Assembly: GCF_964204865.1 (NCBI RefSeq)
Contig: NC_135257.1
Span: 5,726,151-5,790,150 of the forward strand
Source: Styela clava
Lineage: Eukaryota; Chordata; Ascidiacea; Stolidobranchia; Styelidae
Length of the DNA stretch: 64,000 bases
Direction of reading: 5' to 3'
The stretch's first letter is position 1, and each line of letters opens with the position of its first letter. This document shows, one piece after another, positions 9,946 to 23,133 of this stretch. The notes below the pieces were generated by a model, which searched no databases, was not told the DNA's origin, and worked only from the letters and a program-made list of their open reading frames with translations. The position numbers were made by a program, and so were the translations under genes.

Positions 9946-12601
9946 TTAAGATTTAATTTCGAACGTCAAAGTTCACGTAATAATTTCGTGAAGTATCATA
10001 TTCAATATTGGATATTCAAATGTAAATTACCATGCAAATTTATTAAAAATGATGAATTGTAAAATAATCTTGATATGCATGCACATATCATATACGCATA
10101 AAGCCGTAAGAAAAAGGGTTTTCGCGGTTGAATTCATTTTCTGCTCTGTTTGTAAAAGATTCGGAGTTCAGAGCAAAACTGTTTCAACTAGAAATATCCA
10201 AATTTTACCTGCATGCTTTGGTGAGAACTTTGCCTTATTCCAGAGCTTATGTGTTTGTGTTATCATTCATATTTTCTAATTTATACCTGTCGTTTCCGTT
10301 AGAATTAGGGAGTTCAGAACTTAACAGTTTTTTGCACTATGACAATGACAATACTCACCTGACTAAATGAATTAAAATAGAAAGTGAAGTGGTAACATGA
10401 ATTAAATTAACCCACATGAGTTTGATTTTTTATTTCATCCTAATCAAGAGTTTTCGTACTCAAACAATGATATTCTAACGGAAAATAGTTTTTACCTGCC
10501 TTTCAAAGGTTGTGATTGTTCTTAGTTGCTTACGTAAAGTACGAATACATGAAAAATACGCTTATAATTTTAAACTGGCTTATAACTGTGGCGAACGCCG
10601 TCAAGAATCGTATTGTTATTTAACGCCCGTTTTTAGAACTTGCACAATAAAAAAATAATAATGTAAATCATGAGAAATCAATTTTCACAAAACTAGGTGC
10701 AATTAAATGTAAATTGCAGTAAATTTCAATAATCATTATAAATTGTGTCTGTTTTGTTGGCGATATGTGATTAGGAAACCATAGTAGTACTTCTATTAGG
10801 CAAGGGAAATACATTAATTGCAATGGCTGAATAAAATATGATTGCTCATTTATGCTCGATACAAGTTTGAAACAAGATTTAAGTTGCTGGCCGAATTTCA
10901 AGACTAATCAATATAGTTTTTGCTGGAATGTGGGATTCGGAATGAGACATAATTAATAATTTGTGACCTTAAATTGGCGTGGCTATAAAATGTTAGTTTC
11001 AAAGTTTATTTGGCTTTTCATAGAAATAACGTGACAGCGTATCTGCACGAACTCTATTGGGAACGACCAGTATAATTGCAATTCAATCAATATATATTCT
11101 GAATATAAGAGTCGCGTATTAAACCCGTGCCATCTAAGGGTTATTGATAAGCTCCGTGTGTGGCTCATGTATCTATCAGTTATAATTAAATATTACTGGA
11201 ATATTTCTTTAAATTAGACACGATTTGAGCGACAGATCACGCAGACTATTTACATAGCTGAGTTAAACACAACAAATCAACGTTTGCTACGTCAGCAATC
11301 AACTGTGATATGATACGGGATCAATGGATTTCTAAGATCAAAAATTTTGCGAAATAAGCATCAGCTGGGTATAAAGTTAGGCTTAATATGGTAGAATTTC
11401 ATACTTTTCTCTAAATGGATCTGGATAAAACGCTAATAGACTAACTTTGTTGCTGTTGTATGATTTGGATTTTAGCTGTGGTGCGTTTAAATCTGTATTC
11501 AGAATTTATTTTTTATTCAATCTTATCCGTTTTGCAATGGTAATCTAGACGTTTTAACGATTGATTGGGGTTTATGTTTTGCCAAAAGTTTCCTCTGCGT
11601 TATCGTTCGGACACGGACGTATGTACTCATTTTTGATACAATATTTCGGGTCAAGCAGATAGGATAGATGTATAGCGGGTAATATGTTAAAATTTGAGTA
11701 ATTTCGCAAGAATTGTGTTAGTCATATCTTCTGAGCTTGGTTAGCCCTCGAGTCTGAGAAAAGTTGCACGTGATTTTATTCGGCGAACGATTTATCGTCA
11801 CAACATTCTTTCTTGTCATAATCTTCCTAAGAAGGATAACTTTATGTCGTCATAGATAAACGATGTTATTCATATCTGGATTTTCACATTATAAATCTGT
11901 TCTTGTCCTAATAGTATGAACTAAATAAACTTGACTGTGTTTGTTACGCGTGGTTACTCAGGCTTTTTCGAGTAGACTACGGTAGGCTAATATTACCAGC
12001 CAGGTTCTTAGTCGGAGAAAATCGTACATTTGAGCAGGATTAGGATTTTAGACATTTGATAGTTGTTTATATTTAGTGTATATATATCTATTGTATTTAT
12101 TCTTCCTTTCCATTATAGTATTTCGTTGGGCATGTCATATACAATAGCTAAAGGATTTATAATTGTTTGGATGCCTCACGATAGCAATTCCCAAGTGTTT
12201 ACTGCGAGAGAGCAACGAAAATTGTTGAATATTGTCAATTCAGGCCACAAAAGTGACTTCTTTCCGGTTCCAGATCGGGTTAGAGCGTATATTTTCTAGT
12301 CAGGCCTGTATAAGTGAACCTGATCACTATTTGAGGTTTGATACCCAAAAACAATGGGGATTTCTGACATTGTACTAAGTTAAATATAGTAAAAATACCC
12401 GACCGTTGCCAGCAATTTTTCAGTCTCAGTTATGTAACTTATACAATGATGCCAATTAAGGACGATCGATGGTTATCCCACAAGAATTGATTTTGGTCGG
12501 GCCACTTTACTTCTTTCGAACATCAATAATTTATGAACATACCTATTTATTTCAAGCTTTGATCTTAGTCATAGAAAATTGTTTATATTTTACGTCAAAT
12601 C

Positions 12602-15600
12602 ATGAATGGAATTCATACACATTCTAACGGTCACAGACGAAGTCGTCTGCAGGAACCACCACCGAAAAGTAACGGACTTTACGTCAGGATTCTCGTATGT
12701 GTATTATGATATATATTAACTATATTTCATTATCACATTGAGTGAAAAAGCAACTCGAAGACCCAGAACGTATCGTAGACCGTCTCAGTATACTGTATGG
12801 AGTATACGCGTTTGAAAAGCTATATTTTTTGTTTTTTAAAAACCAATTGCTCAATAAGAGCAACATAAGCTCTTAATCGACAAGATAGACTGACATCACT
12901 AACAGTGATGAAATATTACACGAAAAGCGAACAAAATACGCCTGCAATCCGATATAGCGCAAGAGGATTCCTAAGCGGTTTGATTCTACCACGATTATCA
13001 AATAGTTTCTGAAATAAAGAAGGCTTTACACAATTACTCTAATACCAAATTTGTTTCATAACAGAATCATATATTTTATATCAGAACATTAATCGACTCG
13101 AATCTAATAGTATATTTGACACCTAACCATGCCAACATCAACGCCTTCCCTTCCAGATTATGGTTTCCGTAAAATAATAGCCGCAAATTTAAAGTTGAAA
13201 AATAGGGCAGCAAATTTATACCGTATCCCCAAAGGGGCGGGGGGAACGTATAAATTAAAATACCTATTACTTACACTGAAATTCATAATTCATGGTCTCA
13301 ATAACGTCCTTTACAATGACGTACTCAAAGAATCAATATGAATTTTGTATTAAGTAGTTGCATCTGCGGTTGATTGCAAATTAAAGAACCTTATATTCTA
13401 ATCTATAACAATCTTTTTGAATATATACAACTTATTTCTAGGTTGCTCAGATCGTTTTCGCATTGTTTGCCGCTTTCATTGGTTTGGCTCTTTATACTGT
13501 TTGTACGTACAGTCTTCATTGCAACACTGTTAATTGGGATTGTGAATGTAATACGTGGACAAATGTCAGTGCAAACCTATGGGGCAGTATTATAGTAAGT
13601 ATAAACCAGTAATATTTTACGTGCGTTTCAATACAAATAACTGAAATTCAGTCAACAACTAGTAAAAAATATCTTTAATTTTGTAATATTATCTGGTATG
13701 CCACACAGGGAGAAAACTAATCTCACAGCATGCAAAACTTCAATACAGCACCCCTATAAAATTCACAAGTTTATTGTGATTTGTCGTTAAATCTATTAAC
13801 CCATATGGCAGGTTGTACTAACTATGATTGAATATATAAATTTGATGTCAACGAGAATAGTTCAGTGAAAATAGTTTCTGATGTTTTCGTAAATGGTTCG
13901 CGAATGCCTACAGGTAGGAGTGCAAAATATTTCATACAGGTTTTTGTAATTGGAAACAAATGCTATCTTTTTGTGTGATGTTAATTTTACATTTACACTT
14001 ATTTAGGTGGTGATAGCTTCAGGATTTGCGTTATGTAAAGCAAAAAATCCCAGCAAACTTTCAGTGAGTTATTTATTTATTATACTGTTGTAACTTGTGA
14101 ATATTGTTATATAAATCTCACGCATTATTTTTATTTCTTACACGCAAATCAGATAGGGTAGGATTTGCATATTTATTTCAAATGAACGAACTTGGCTCTG
14201 GCAATATCGAATCAATATTTTCATACGCATGACAGTGAAAGAAGAGGTATCCGACCGACCAGCGGTTACTTAACTTACCCACTGCGGTGATGCTGTGAAC
14301 AGTCGTCACAAATAATTCTTCTTAGCAGGGTCCTATTTTCCCATAGCCTGTATTGAGAAATGGGGTTAACAATCTTGTCTTCAATTCATCATATGGTGAG
14401 GCAACCACTGAAGATTTTAATTAGTGCGTATAGGCAAAAATTGACTTGCATCGCATACCAAACGAAGCGAAATTCACTAAAATTGTAATATCAAAACGAG
14501 ATACGTAGATCAAAATAGCTGCATCCAAATTTGTACCACGATCGACATGTAAACTGTATTCTAGTATGCAAAACGACGTATAATAGGATATTTGCATCAT
14601 TCGTCTTCACAATAATCTATAATTTCCAATATTATTTAAAGTCTGGATAAACTAAACATCATTTCGGCACAAATTTTTGTGGATCTTCTGCATTAATTCA
14701 CATGCAACACGACTATTATATTTATCGCATAGTATACCTATACTCGAAATAAGACATCTTTGCAAAGTTCGTTTTGAGTCACGATTCATTTATTTTCAAA
14801 TGGGCTATTACCATTTTCAATTTCCAATTTTATATTCGTAAAACGTATTCGAGTCCTTGCAAAAATGTTTGGGAATATTTGCGACATTATCGCCAAACAA
14901 AGCCCAGTATTTATTATCAGTCATTTCAATAAAGTACGATAAAAATATTTTTCAATTTTTTTTTGTTACGACATTTTTGTCGCATCATAATTAATTGTTC
15001 TATTTGAGAAGGATGCACACAAACCAGACATGACTCGTATGTTTGGAAGCCTTGCGAGCAAACTAATTACGCACGATATTTGGCACCTGCTGTAAAAACG
15101 ATATTAATTTAAACATTTATATTGCTTTATGCAGAAACATACAAGTCTAGTGACGACGTTAGTCGGGACGTTGGTGTGTGCCATAGCCATCTGCCTGGAG
15201 GCGATGGCAGCAACTTCTAAATTCAAATTGGTAAGATATAATGTTAACCTTGCATTCCGCTAAACAAAATTGAAATTTTAGGACAAATTTCATGCTACTA
15301 TTATGACTTTGGTGTTAATTTTGTTCAAATAGCAAAAAAAATAGTTTTGAATATTCTTCTACTTATTTTTTTGTCTATTTGTCTATTTGTCATGTTAATT
15401 GTTTCGTTTATTTACCATAGTTGATTTTGCATATGGAATTGATATGCAATGCATTATTTATATAAAAAATATATAAATTTCTGTTTTTCAGTTCGTGGTT
15501 GCTCACAAAGTTTTCCATTCCCTTGGTTGTGTTGTATTCTGCATTATTTTGTTACTTTTTATATGGGGATTTCTCATCGACAACACAGAGCAGTTATGTT

Positions 15601-18081
15601 CTACTGTACTTGTGGTGAGTTAACAAAGTCTTCAGTTAAAAAAATAAAAATAATGGGAATCTATTCATTGCTATATCGTCCAAACAGCATTTTCATTCAT
15701 TATTAACTTCTTAGTATCCTTTCAAATAAGTGAAAAACTCTAGTAGGCAACAGTACACTTCATCATTAATTATGCTGATTTACTGTCATAATGATTTAGT
15801 GGCGACACAATGGGAGCTGAGAACACAAATTGAACTGGTCTCAACGGCTTGATGACATTTTAGAAAAAAAATACTAAACACGGCCTATCACTTATATTTT
15901 GCTCGATAAAGTTATATATCAATTAATATATTAGTTTGTATATAACCTTGTGGAAAATTTAGTCATCATAATATAAGTTACTAAAGATACAATGAAGTGA
16001 GAGGTATTGTAAACAATAAAAAGCGTGGCTACTCAATATTTACTTTGCGTTGAATTAAATGTATTTTTAGGTTTAATCAGAACAATGGTATTTTAATATT
16101 GTCTGATAATTGAGCAGTACCGAGACATTAAAATTTTCCACAATGTTAGGAATATAATTGAGAGGCGTTATAGCTACCACATTACGCCAATAAAATTGGT
16201 AATCTGGTTGGTCTGGTGGTTGAATTGAAATGAAAAGTGAGAAAGCTCTGGCTATACAAGTCATAATTCCAGTCAGACATACCCCTTTCCAAATTTAGTA
16301 TAACTTTGAAATATATGCAATTGCTTCGTACAAATAATTGATGTGACAATATACAAATATAGGATCTTGATGTGACAAATTTGTTTTGGATATGCAGTAA
16401 TATGTTGACAGATACCTATTGATCACATTCATGTAAATCAAATCCACCTTTCCATGCTTTGTAAAAAAAACGATTAATAACTATTAATAATTTTGCATCA
16501 ATTGCAACACCTAATAGTTCATTTTGTTATCAAAAATGATTAAATCAGCCAATTTTTCATTATAGGAATACCGAAACTGTCTCGCCCACACGTGTGTTTG
16601 TAAACCATATGATAAATTGCAATGCTCAAATAGAATTGGAAAATCATCCTAACCTTAGTGCACCAGACAGCTTTTTTTTTATCAATTATATGTTATATCT
16701 TTGCTTGGTGCCATGCCAACTATACTAGATAGAGAGCATTGTACGTGAAACAGAGATTCTCACTGTAAAATTACCTCAAATAATACCAGTTGCTTCAAAT
16801 TACTTGAGATTTAAACACAATAAACAACAAAAACAGAGTTATTAGTTCTTTTTCAAATCATGGTCCCATATCCAATTCTTTAAATTTGGTACTTAAAGCA
16901 ATCCTTCGTCTACAATGGCATTTGTGATCACCGCGAATAGATTGATGAATATTTCTTTAATAAATAATAAACTATTCACAACCAATAGTCGCCATTTTAA
17001 AATCAGTTAAAATTTTACTGATACAAACTTATATTTATTTCATTTCGTGTTAGACTTTTACGACAATATAGTATTGATTTTATTCAGACGCGTGACCTGG
17101 TGCAAAAATGACAACATAATGAATAATAATTAAGGAAATTGAATTTTGACATTACTATTAGTTTTTATTGTAAATTTTTTGTTACAAATAATTTTATATT
17201 ATTGTAACGCAGTAGGCGGAATCATTATTTAGTCCTAATGACGATAGTTGAAATGTGTTCAATTTATAAGAATAAGAATAGAAGGCTTTTATCACAAGTC
17301 ATTAAATTTCAAATCGATGCTAATAGGGTTTTCCACATTAAAGGACCATAAATATCGTATTTTAGAAATATAATATGCTGCTATCCCAACCTTTATCGGC
17401 GAATTATATATCTTTGACAAACTCTTTATATAATCCGTTGGACACGGTGCTGCATTGCACGTTATATATCACATTAGTGTCAATTTCTTCATGTTTGTCA
17501 CTTTTAAAGAAAAAAAACTCAGTATCATTAATAATATAATATATTGTCGATGTCAGTATAATTTGTCTTGAATATCTTCTTACTGTTATTTTTTTTTTGA
17601 AATCTTTGAAATTTAATTTCAGTATTTTTTCGTTCCATTTAAACTTTTTTAAATACTGAGATGACACATTTTCACTTTTTTCAGAAAAGATTGCGGCCAA
17701 ATATTTTAAAAAGAATAGTAGAGCCATTTTATGCAGTTTTTGTAACACATTATGTTGATATTTCAGAAAGTGCAGCCGTCAACCAACTACAGTGTGAGAC
17801 GGGCAACTCAGGAAGCTCAAGAAGATCTTTCAAAAAGTAAGACATTCAAATAAAAACTCGTTAATAATGTCTCTCAAAATTACATATGTATATATCACAA
17901 TGTGAATTAATTCGCATTAGTCGGGATAACATCTATGAACAATTGCCAAATTACTAGCAATAAATTCACAAATATACATAACTTCATCAATTTGATCTAA
18001 ATCTATGCAGGCAAATCACGAGGCAGTCAAGATTCTTTCCCGACGACTTCCGGTCAATATGCCGGAATTCCGGCTGTATAG
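12602..18081 (+). CDS. MS4A/CD20-like four-span membrane protein (gene B)
   Basis: Seven predicted exons: 12602-12694, 13442-13594, 14007-14063, 15135-15230, 15492-15614, 17767-17836, 18011-18081, all GT/AG. They join to 220 residues; the first five join in phase 0 and the last intron is phase 1. The protein has a 31-residue cytoplasmic start, TM1 (AQIVFALFAAFIGLALYTV), a loop with four cysteines, and TM2 ending AKNPSKLS, which closely matches the vertebrate MS4A motif KNPTKCL. TM3 and TM4 follow, then a short Ser/Gln-rich tail ending AGIPAV. The 57-nt third exon is the same length as in genes A, C and D. The first exon was chosen because its donor joins in frame and its ATG opens a clean 31-codon frame; an alternative upstream start is possible. 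Molecular function unknown. Confidence 0.83.
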
Positions 18082-18394
18082 CTTGAATGGAAATTTCGGA
18101 AAGTAGTCAATTTTGCAACAGATTGCAAGGCTCATTTTAGAAAAAAGGGAATCAAGAATGCTAAATGTCAAAACCTGACGGTACAATAGTGGGCGGTACA
18201 ATAGTGGAAAAGAAAAAGTATTTTTCCATGTAAATAATCCTGTAAACTATTTCTGTAAATTCAAACTGAATGAACTTTATTATCTAGGTTTAAACTTTAA
18301 TATTTGATTGTTTTTACGATTATAATAACATTGCAAATAATTCGAACGTTTGGAATATTTGTCCAGACTCTTTCTAATACGGGACATTTTATTC

Positions 18395-18614
18395 GGTACT
18401 CCCGTAGTGTGTGTACCAGGTTAGGGTTAGGCCATAATTTTATTCCGATTTCCCTTATTTTAGTTCTATTACGAGTTCGAAAACTGTTTTTGTTAGCTAA
18501 GTAAATATACCCCCTGTCCGAAGGTTTCAGTCCCTTTATATAAATTGATGTGAAGTAGGCGATCAAAATTAGTTACCTCCATATCAGTACATTAGTACAC
18601 ACTTCTGGAGCGCC
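18395..18614. mobile_element. MITE of the CTCCCGAAGTAT family, copy 1
   Basis: The left end GGTACTCCCGTAGTGTGTGT and the right end (reverse complement GGCGCTCCAGAAGTGTGT) match those of the copies at 29703 and 38103. The interior block ACCAGGTTAGGGTTAGGCC is also shared. Flanks TTTTATTC and TCTTAATC agree at six of eight bases, as for an old target duplication. Confidence 0.7.
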
Positions 18615-20667
18615 TCTTAATCAGCATGTAATGAAGGTTAACCTTGAAATTGCGAAACGTATGTACTACATGTTTTTTGTGTCTTTAATATCGGTAACAA
18701 AAATGTGAAAAATAAGCTCCTGCACTTAATGTTGGTTATCTTATTATCTTCACAGATAGAATAAAAAAGTGCCAATCGTTCCATTCCGATTTTGAATATG
18801 CAATAAAAATAATTAACAAAAAAACGGGATGGTAGCATCGAAATCTTTTCGAGAAGAGTTGGAAATAATTGATATTTGATTAATCAATAATAATCTAAAT
18901 ATAAATTACGTTAATAGTATTTCTAGGAGCGATTACATTGTTCTTGTCATTAAGTGACTCGCATGCTTAAGAAGTGTTACATATTATATATTTGTGGTGA
19001 TTTCCAGGTCATTTTATTTCGATGATATAATATTCCTAACTCTGTTTAATGCTTTTTTTTTATTTTTTAACATGTTTTAATGTTAATTATGATTTATTAC
19101 TGTAATAAAAACTCACTTTTCTCATGACACGTGAACAACTTATGATGTTAGTCTTCTGGAAAGTCGTTTGTTCACTGTAAATGTAATTTTAATGATGGTT
19201 CGCGATATATGAATTAATCAACTGGGACACCAATTTACCAATTTTCTGTGACAGCTAACAGTTTAAAACGCAATGTGGTAACCTGTATATATTCTTCAAA
19301 CGAGTAGATTATATGTTTGCTTAAATCCGATGTTAATTATTGATCAATATATTATCTTGGGAATTTTTGCGTTTTAATTTGAACTCGAACACAATGGATG
19401 GTAATAATTACTATCTTTTAAATATTCATATCATTTTAAGAAACACTTGTTTTCAATTACATAATGACTCTTTCGCGTTGTATTATTAAGTAATCCAACA
19501 GGGGTTTTCTAGCCAAGTATAGTATAAAATTAATTTTATTTTTTTTATAGACATGATTCTCGCGACTATCATTTCAACATATGGAAGGGGCTTTAATGTC
19601 TATCGAATCGAGCTTATAAAATATTCCTGCACCAGACATTTGTTACAAATCATGATCGATAGTATAATAAGAAATATAATTGGCAATTAGGTCTTTGATA
19701 TTGCGTAATTCCAACATATTGCAGTCGACGCATTACAATCTATAGTTATAGGACACGAAATTGTTGTTGTTGTTGTTGAGGTGACATTTGTTGTTTGAAA
19801 AAATCGCTTTCTCCGCTTATAATAGACTAATCGATCAAGTACTTAAAGATTGTCGAAGCCACTGGAAAGCTATTTTGATTCGAATTTTCCATGAGTTCTA
19901 TATGGAGCTCGCTGAATCGCCCACTTTTTTTTTTAATTTTTATGCATATTGCGCTTTCACGTGGCAGTGCGTGTCGTGATTGCGGTCAGATTAGTTCGAA
20001 ATCTCCCCGACAAAGCTGGTGATCACTGCTCGGCATGGGATCCTATACCCGTACCGATGTGAATTGCTGCTGCGATGGAACTTAATTTGCGTTTCGATTT
20101 GAAATTTCGGTTGATCATATTAAGATTTCAGCGCAAGTAGAATGATCTACCGGTACTGTGATTAGTATTTCAACATCCGTGTCCGTGTATTTGGGAATTG
20201 CTCTGCTGTCTGTCTAATCTTAATTTTGCGGTGGTAAAACCTGTCAAATGACACGGCTATGAAATCTCGTAATAGTAATAATTTTTTATCCGGGATGAAA
20301 TCATCCAAAATGATATATCGTCACGGTCTTACAAAATATTTTGCCTCGTGGGTAGGCTATTTGTGAATACCATGCGAATCATACGTTTAAAGCGCGTGTG
20401 TACCTTGTCACTATTTAATTGAAGTTAAGAACAGGACAGTGCTAAACTCATGCATAAGCAGTTCTTTCATACTTTTTGGCTCTAAATTTGGCAAGAGTGA
20501 TCGAATTCATACCATATGTAACCTTCATGGCAAATAATTTGATCGGAATCGTTTTCACGTGCCTGACTGAGTTGACCTATCTTCAAAGATCGTACGTCTC
20601 GTTAGTGTCATTCTTATATGGCCCAGAAACGTTTCGTATGATTGAATACATCTTTTTGACTGTAGAT

Positions 20668-22302
20668 CAGTGGTTCTTAACCTTTTTTGAATAATTTACC
20701 CCTTTATCAAACAAGGTTACAAGATTTACCCCCAATACATCTGATATTAAAAATTCGTCAGGTGAAATATAAATAGCTCGAAATTTAGACGCGAAGTCTC
20801 TCTCTCTCTCTCTCTCTCTTTCTTTTTTATACCCCGTCTTCGCCTCTGTATTGGGCTTCAGTTCGGCGTGAAAAATAAGAGAGTGGGGCTCGGTGGGAAA
20901 AGAGTGGTGTGGGAGGGGGGAAATGTATGCGGGGGGGGGGGGGTATTGAGGTGATAGAGTTGGGAAAATAGTTCGGAGTGGGGAGATGAAATCATCGATC
21001 ACAAAAAGCTTTCAAGATGATTTCTCCAATCGTATGTGCCTTGTGCACAGAACACTCTGAGGAATATAAAGACCATCCTGAATAAGATACGTCAACTCAA
21101 AATATAAAAAATCGCTCTGATTAGGGGCGCAGCTAAGATTTAGACACAGGGTTAAAATCCAATCCCTTCTGAAACAGTCGTCGCGATTACGCGCTCGTTA
21201 AAAGACCCCACTTTTGAAGCCGACTTTCCTCAATTCCCTGACAATTATGAGAATCTAAAATGTCTTTCTATAGTAATTTAATTGTGTTCAACGTAACTTG
21301 CAATTGTTTCTTCCTGCGGCAAAAGAAAAACTTTACTACTCTAAAGTCTAAATTACCAAGGTAATCTGTGAACATGAAAACATGAGATGAACTGCCCGAT
21401 TATATTTAGCTTTGATCCTTTTTTTTAGATCTTGCGAATTCGTTTTCGCCGCTAGAAAAGATCTGATATAAATTCACATAAATTACAATTTAATTTAGGG
21501 CAATAAAAATACACATGAAATATATTAGTAAATCAAAAATACATATTCCTCGCCTCGAAATTCCTTACGAAAGGCTACTGAAATTCCTTCGCCGCGAATA
21601 CGCCACTTTCTCAGCAGGCACAATTGACTGTATTTCAATTTCATCGACGCTATGGATTCCAACGCCGACTGAACATCATGTCTGCTATAGTATGCTATAG
21701 CTAGAGTATAGACACACGAAATTTCGCGATTTACAATGGACAATGAGGCGTTTTTAATCGTCGCCTGACTCCTATAACGAAACTTCTATTGTTTTGGGTT
21801 TTATGTTTAGTATTTTATATTGCCGCCTGTCAACCAATAAATTAGCGTTACTAATTAAATGATATACTTGAGCATATTCCCGCCGATGAACATACGACAT
21901 AATTCTGTCGAAGGAAATATGTGATTTAGCGAAAATAAACACCGACGTTAAGGTGTTTACGACCAAAATAACAAGCCACGCTGACGAAAAATATCGGCGA
22001 TTATAGTAAATTGCAATCGCACACGTTACTAACGATTTTTTGAGTCTTCCAAGTCTTTTAAAGAAAGGGGGTCAAAATTTAATGAAAAGAACTCGACTTA
22101 TTTATGTGTGTTGGTTTTCAATTTTGTTTGAAATATGGCCACTATTAATAAATAATACGCTGACACTGATTTCTCGTAACAAAACAAGCAAATAGATATG
22201 TTTTGTGTTTGTTTGAAATATTTTTTACAATAACGAAATTTACCCCCAAGAATGAAGAAATTTACCCCCAGGGGTAAATTCACCCCAGGTTAAGAAATGC
22301 TG
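20668..22302. mobile_element. Non-autonomous hAT-like element, 1635 bp
   Basis: The left end CAGTGGTTCTTAACCT and the right end (reverse complement CAGCATTTCTTAACCT) are terminal inverted repeats, with further inverted similarity in TTTACCCC blocks. The perfect 8-bp direct repeat CTGTAGAT flanks both sides (20660-20667 and 22303-22310), the duplication length typical of hAT transposons. Inside are a CT microsatellite and a 13-base G run near 20930. No long transposase frame remains, so it depends on a source element elsewhere or is dead. Confidence 0.88.
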
Positions 22303-23133
22303 CTGTAGATAGAATAGGCTACATGTATACAACGCATAAAACTAATTATCAGTTTACACATTCAACATATATTCACATTACAGTTTACATATAAACATTG
22401 TATATATATATATCATAAAATATCGGTATTAATGTTTCATTTTTGAAAAAAGTTAAAAAACCGTTTCAACCTTGAAGCTGAACATAGTAATACTTTATTT
22501 GATGGTATAGAAATAAGGAAAAAATGGATATTTGAAATATACTTAATATTAAAAATCAAAGCAATGTAGATAGTATTTATATAAAAAAAAGGAAATTAGA
22601 AATGAAAAAAAAATTGTAAAAGAAGAACTAACTGTTTATGAACGTACTGCACATATTTTCATTAGGGTGTGAAGGGAAAGGAGAAAGGTGGATGCAAACA
22701 TGGCTAATACTACAAATAAAAAACCAAACACGTAATTTGATTTGCAGTTGACGAATGGTGGTTTCGGTTTCTATGACACATGACACTTGAGTTAAATATA
22801 AGTATAGCTATTTCTAGAAGCAACGATATAGAAAGAATTCAAAATCACAAAATCAAAACATGTAAAATTGCAATGAAAAAATTATAGGATTGAGTCGAAT
22901 TGATAGGTTTATCAAGTCGTTTTCTAGTGAAAAAGTGATCTAATTCAACAAACTTACTTAATTCCCGATGTATAATAATAGTGTGCTTGAAACATGAAAA
23001 AGACACAAAAGCTCAACTTCAACGGTAAATCGGTTACCAACTTTACAGATAGAGAAAAAGTTTGTCTCTTATTTATGATGCAATTTTTTTTTATAATATT
23101 CAGGTCTGCTAAAACTGTGTTTTTGCTTCAGAA

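Larger units (their letters stand above)
7792..12601. other. Intergenic between genes A and B
   Basis: No gene is supportable in this 4.8-kb stretch. Its main content is the satellite-cored element at 8797-9945. An imperfect inverted pair with core ATGTTCAGTT lies at about 8029 and 8198 and could mark a small MITE. From 10 to 12.6 kb I see only AT-rich unique sequence with short chance frames. Confidence 0.5.
18082..23133. other. Convergent intergenic region between genes B and C
   Basis: No gene is supportable here. It holds a MITE (18395-18614), a TTG-triplet microsatellite near 19764-19778 and the 1.6-kb hAT-like element 20668-22302. Genes B (plus) and C (minus) converge on it, so it carries both 3' ends. 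The remaining sequence is AT-rich without recognisable signals. Confidence 0.5.

Noticed and set aside
13129-13341. 70-codon frame as a possible first exon of gene B
   Set aside because: It runs to a stop before exon 2 with no donor joining in frame; the exon at 12602-12694 fits phase and length of the paralogues.
17404-17748. 114-codon minus-strand frame in gene B intron 5
   Set aside because: Low-complexity Lys/Phe/Ile composition from AT-rich DNA, lies antisense within an intron, with no recognisable motif.
20667-21002. 111-codon minus-strand frame with a repeated Arg/Glu stretch
   Set aside because: It reads through the CT microsatellite and G run inside the hAT-like element; a repeat artefact.
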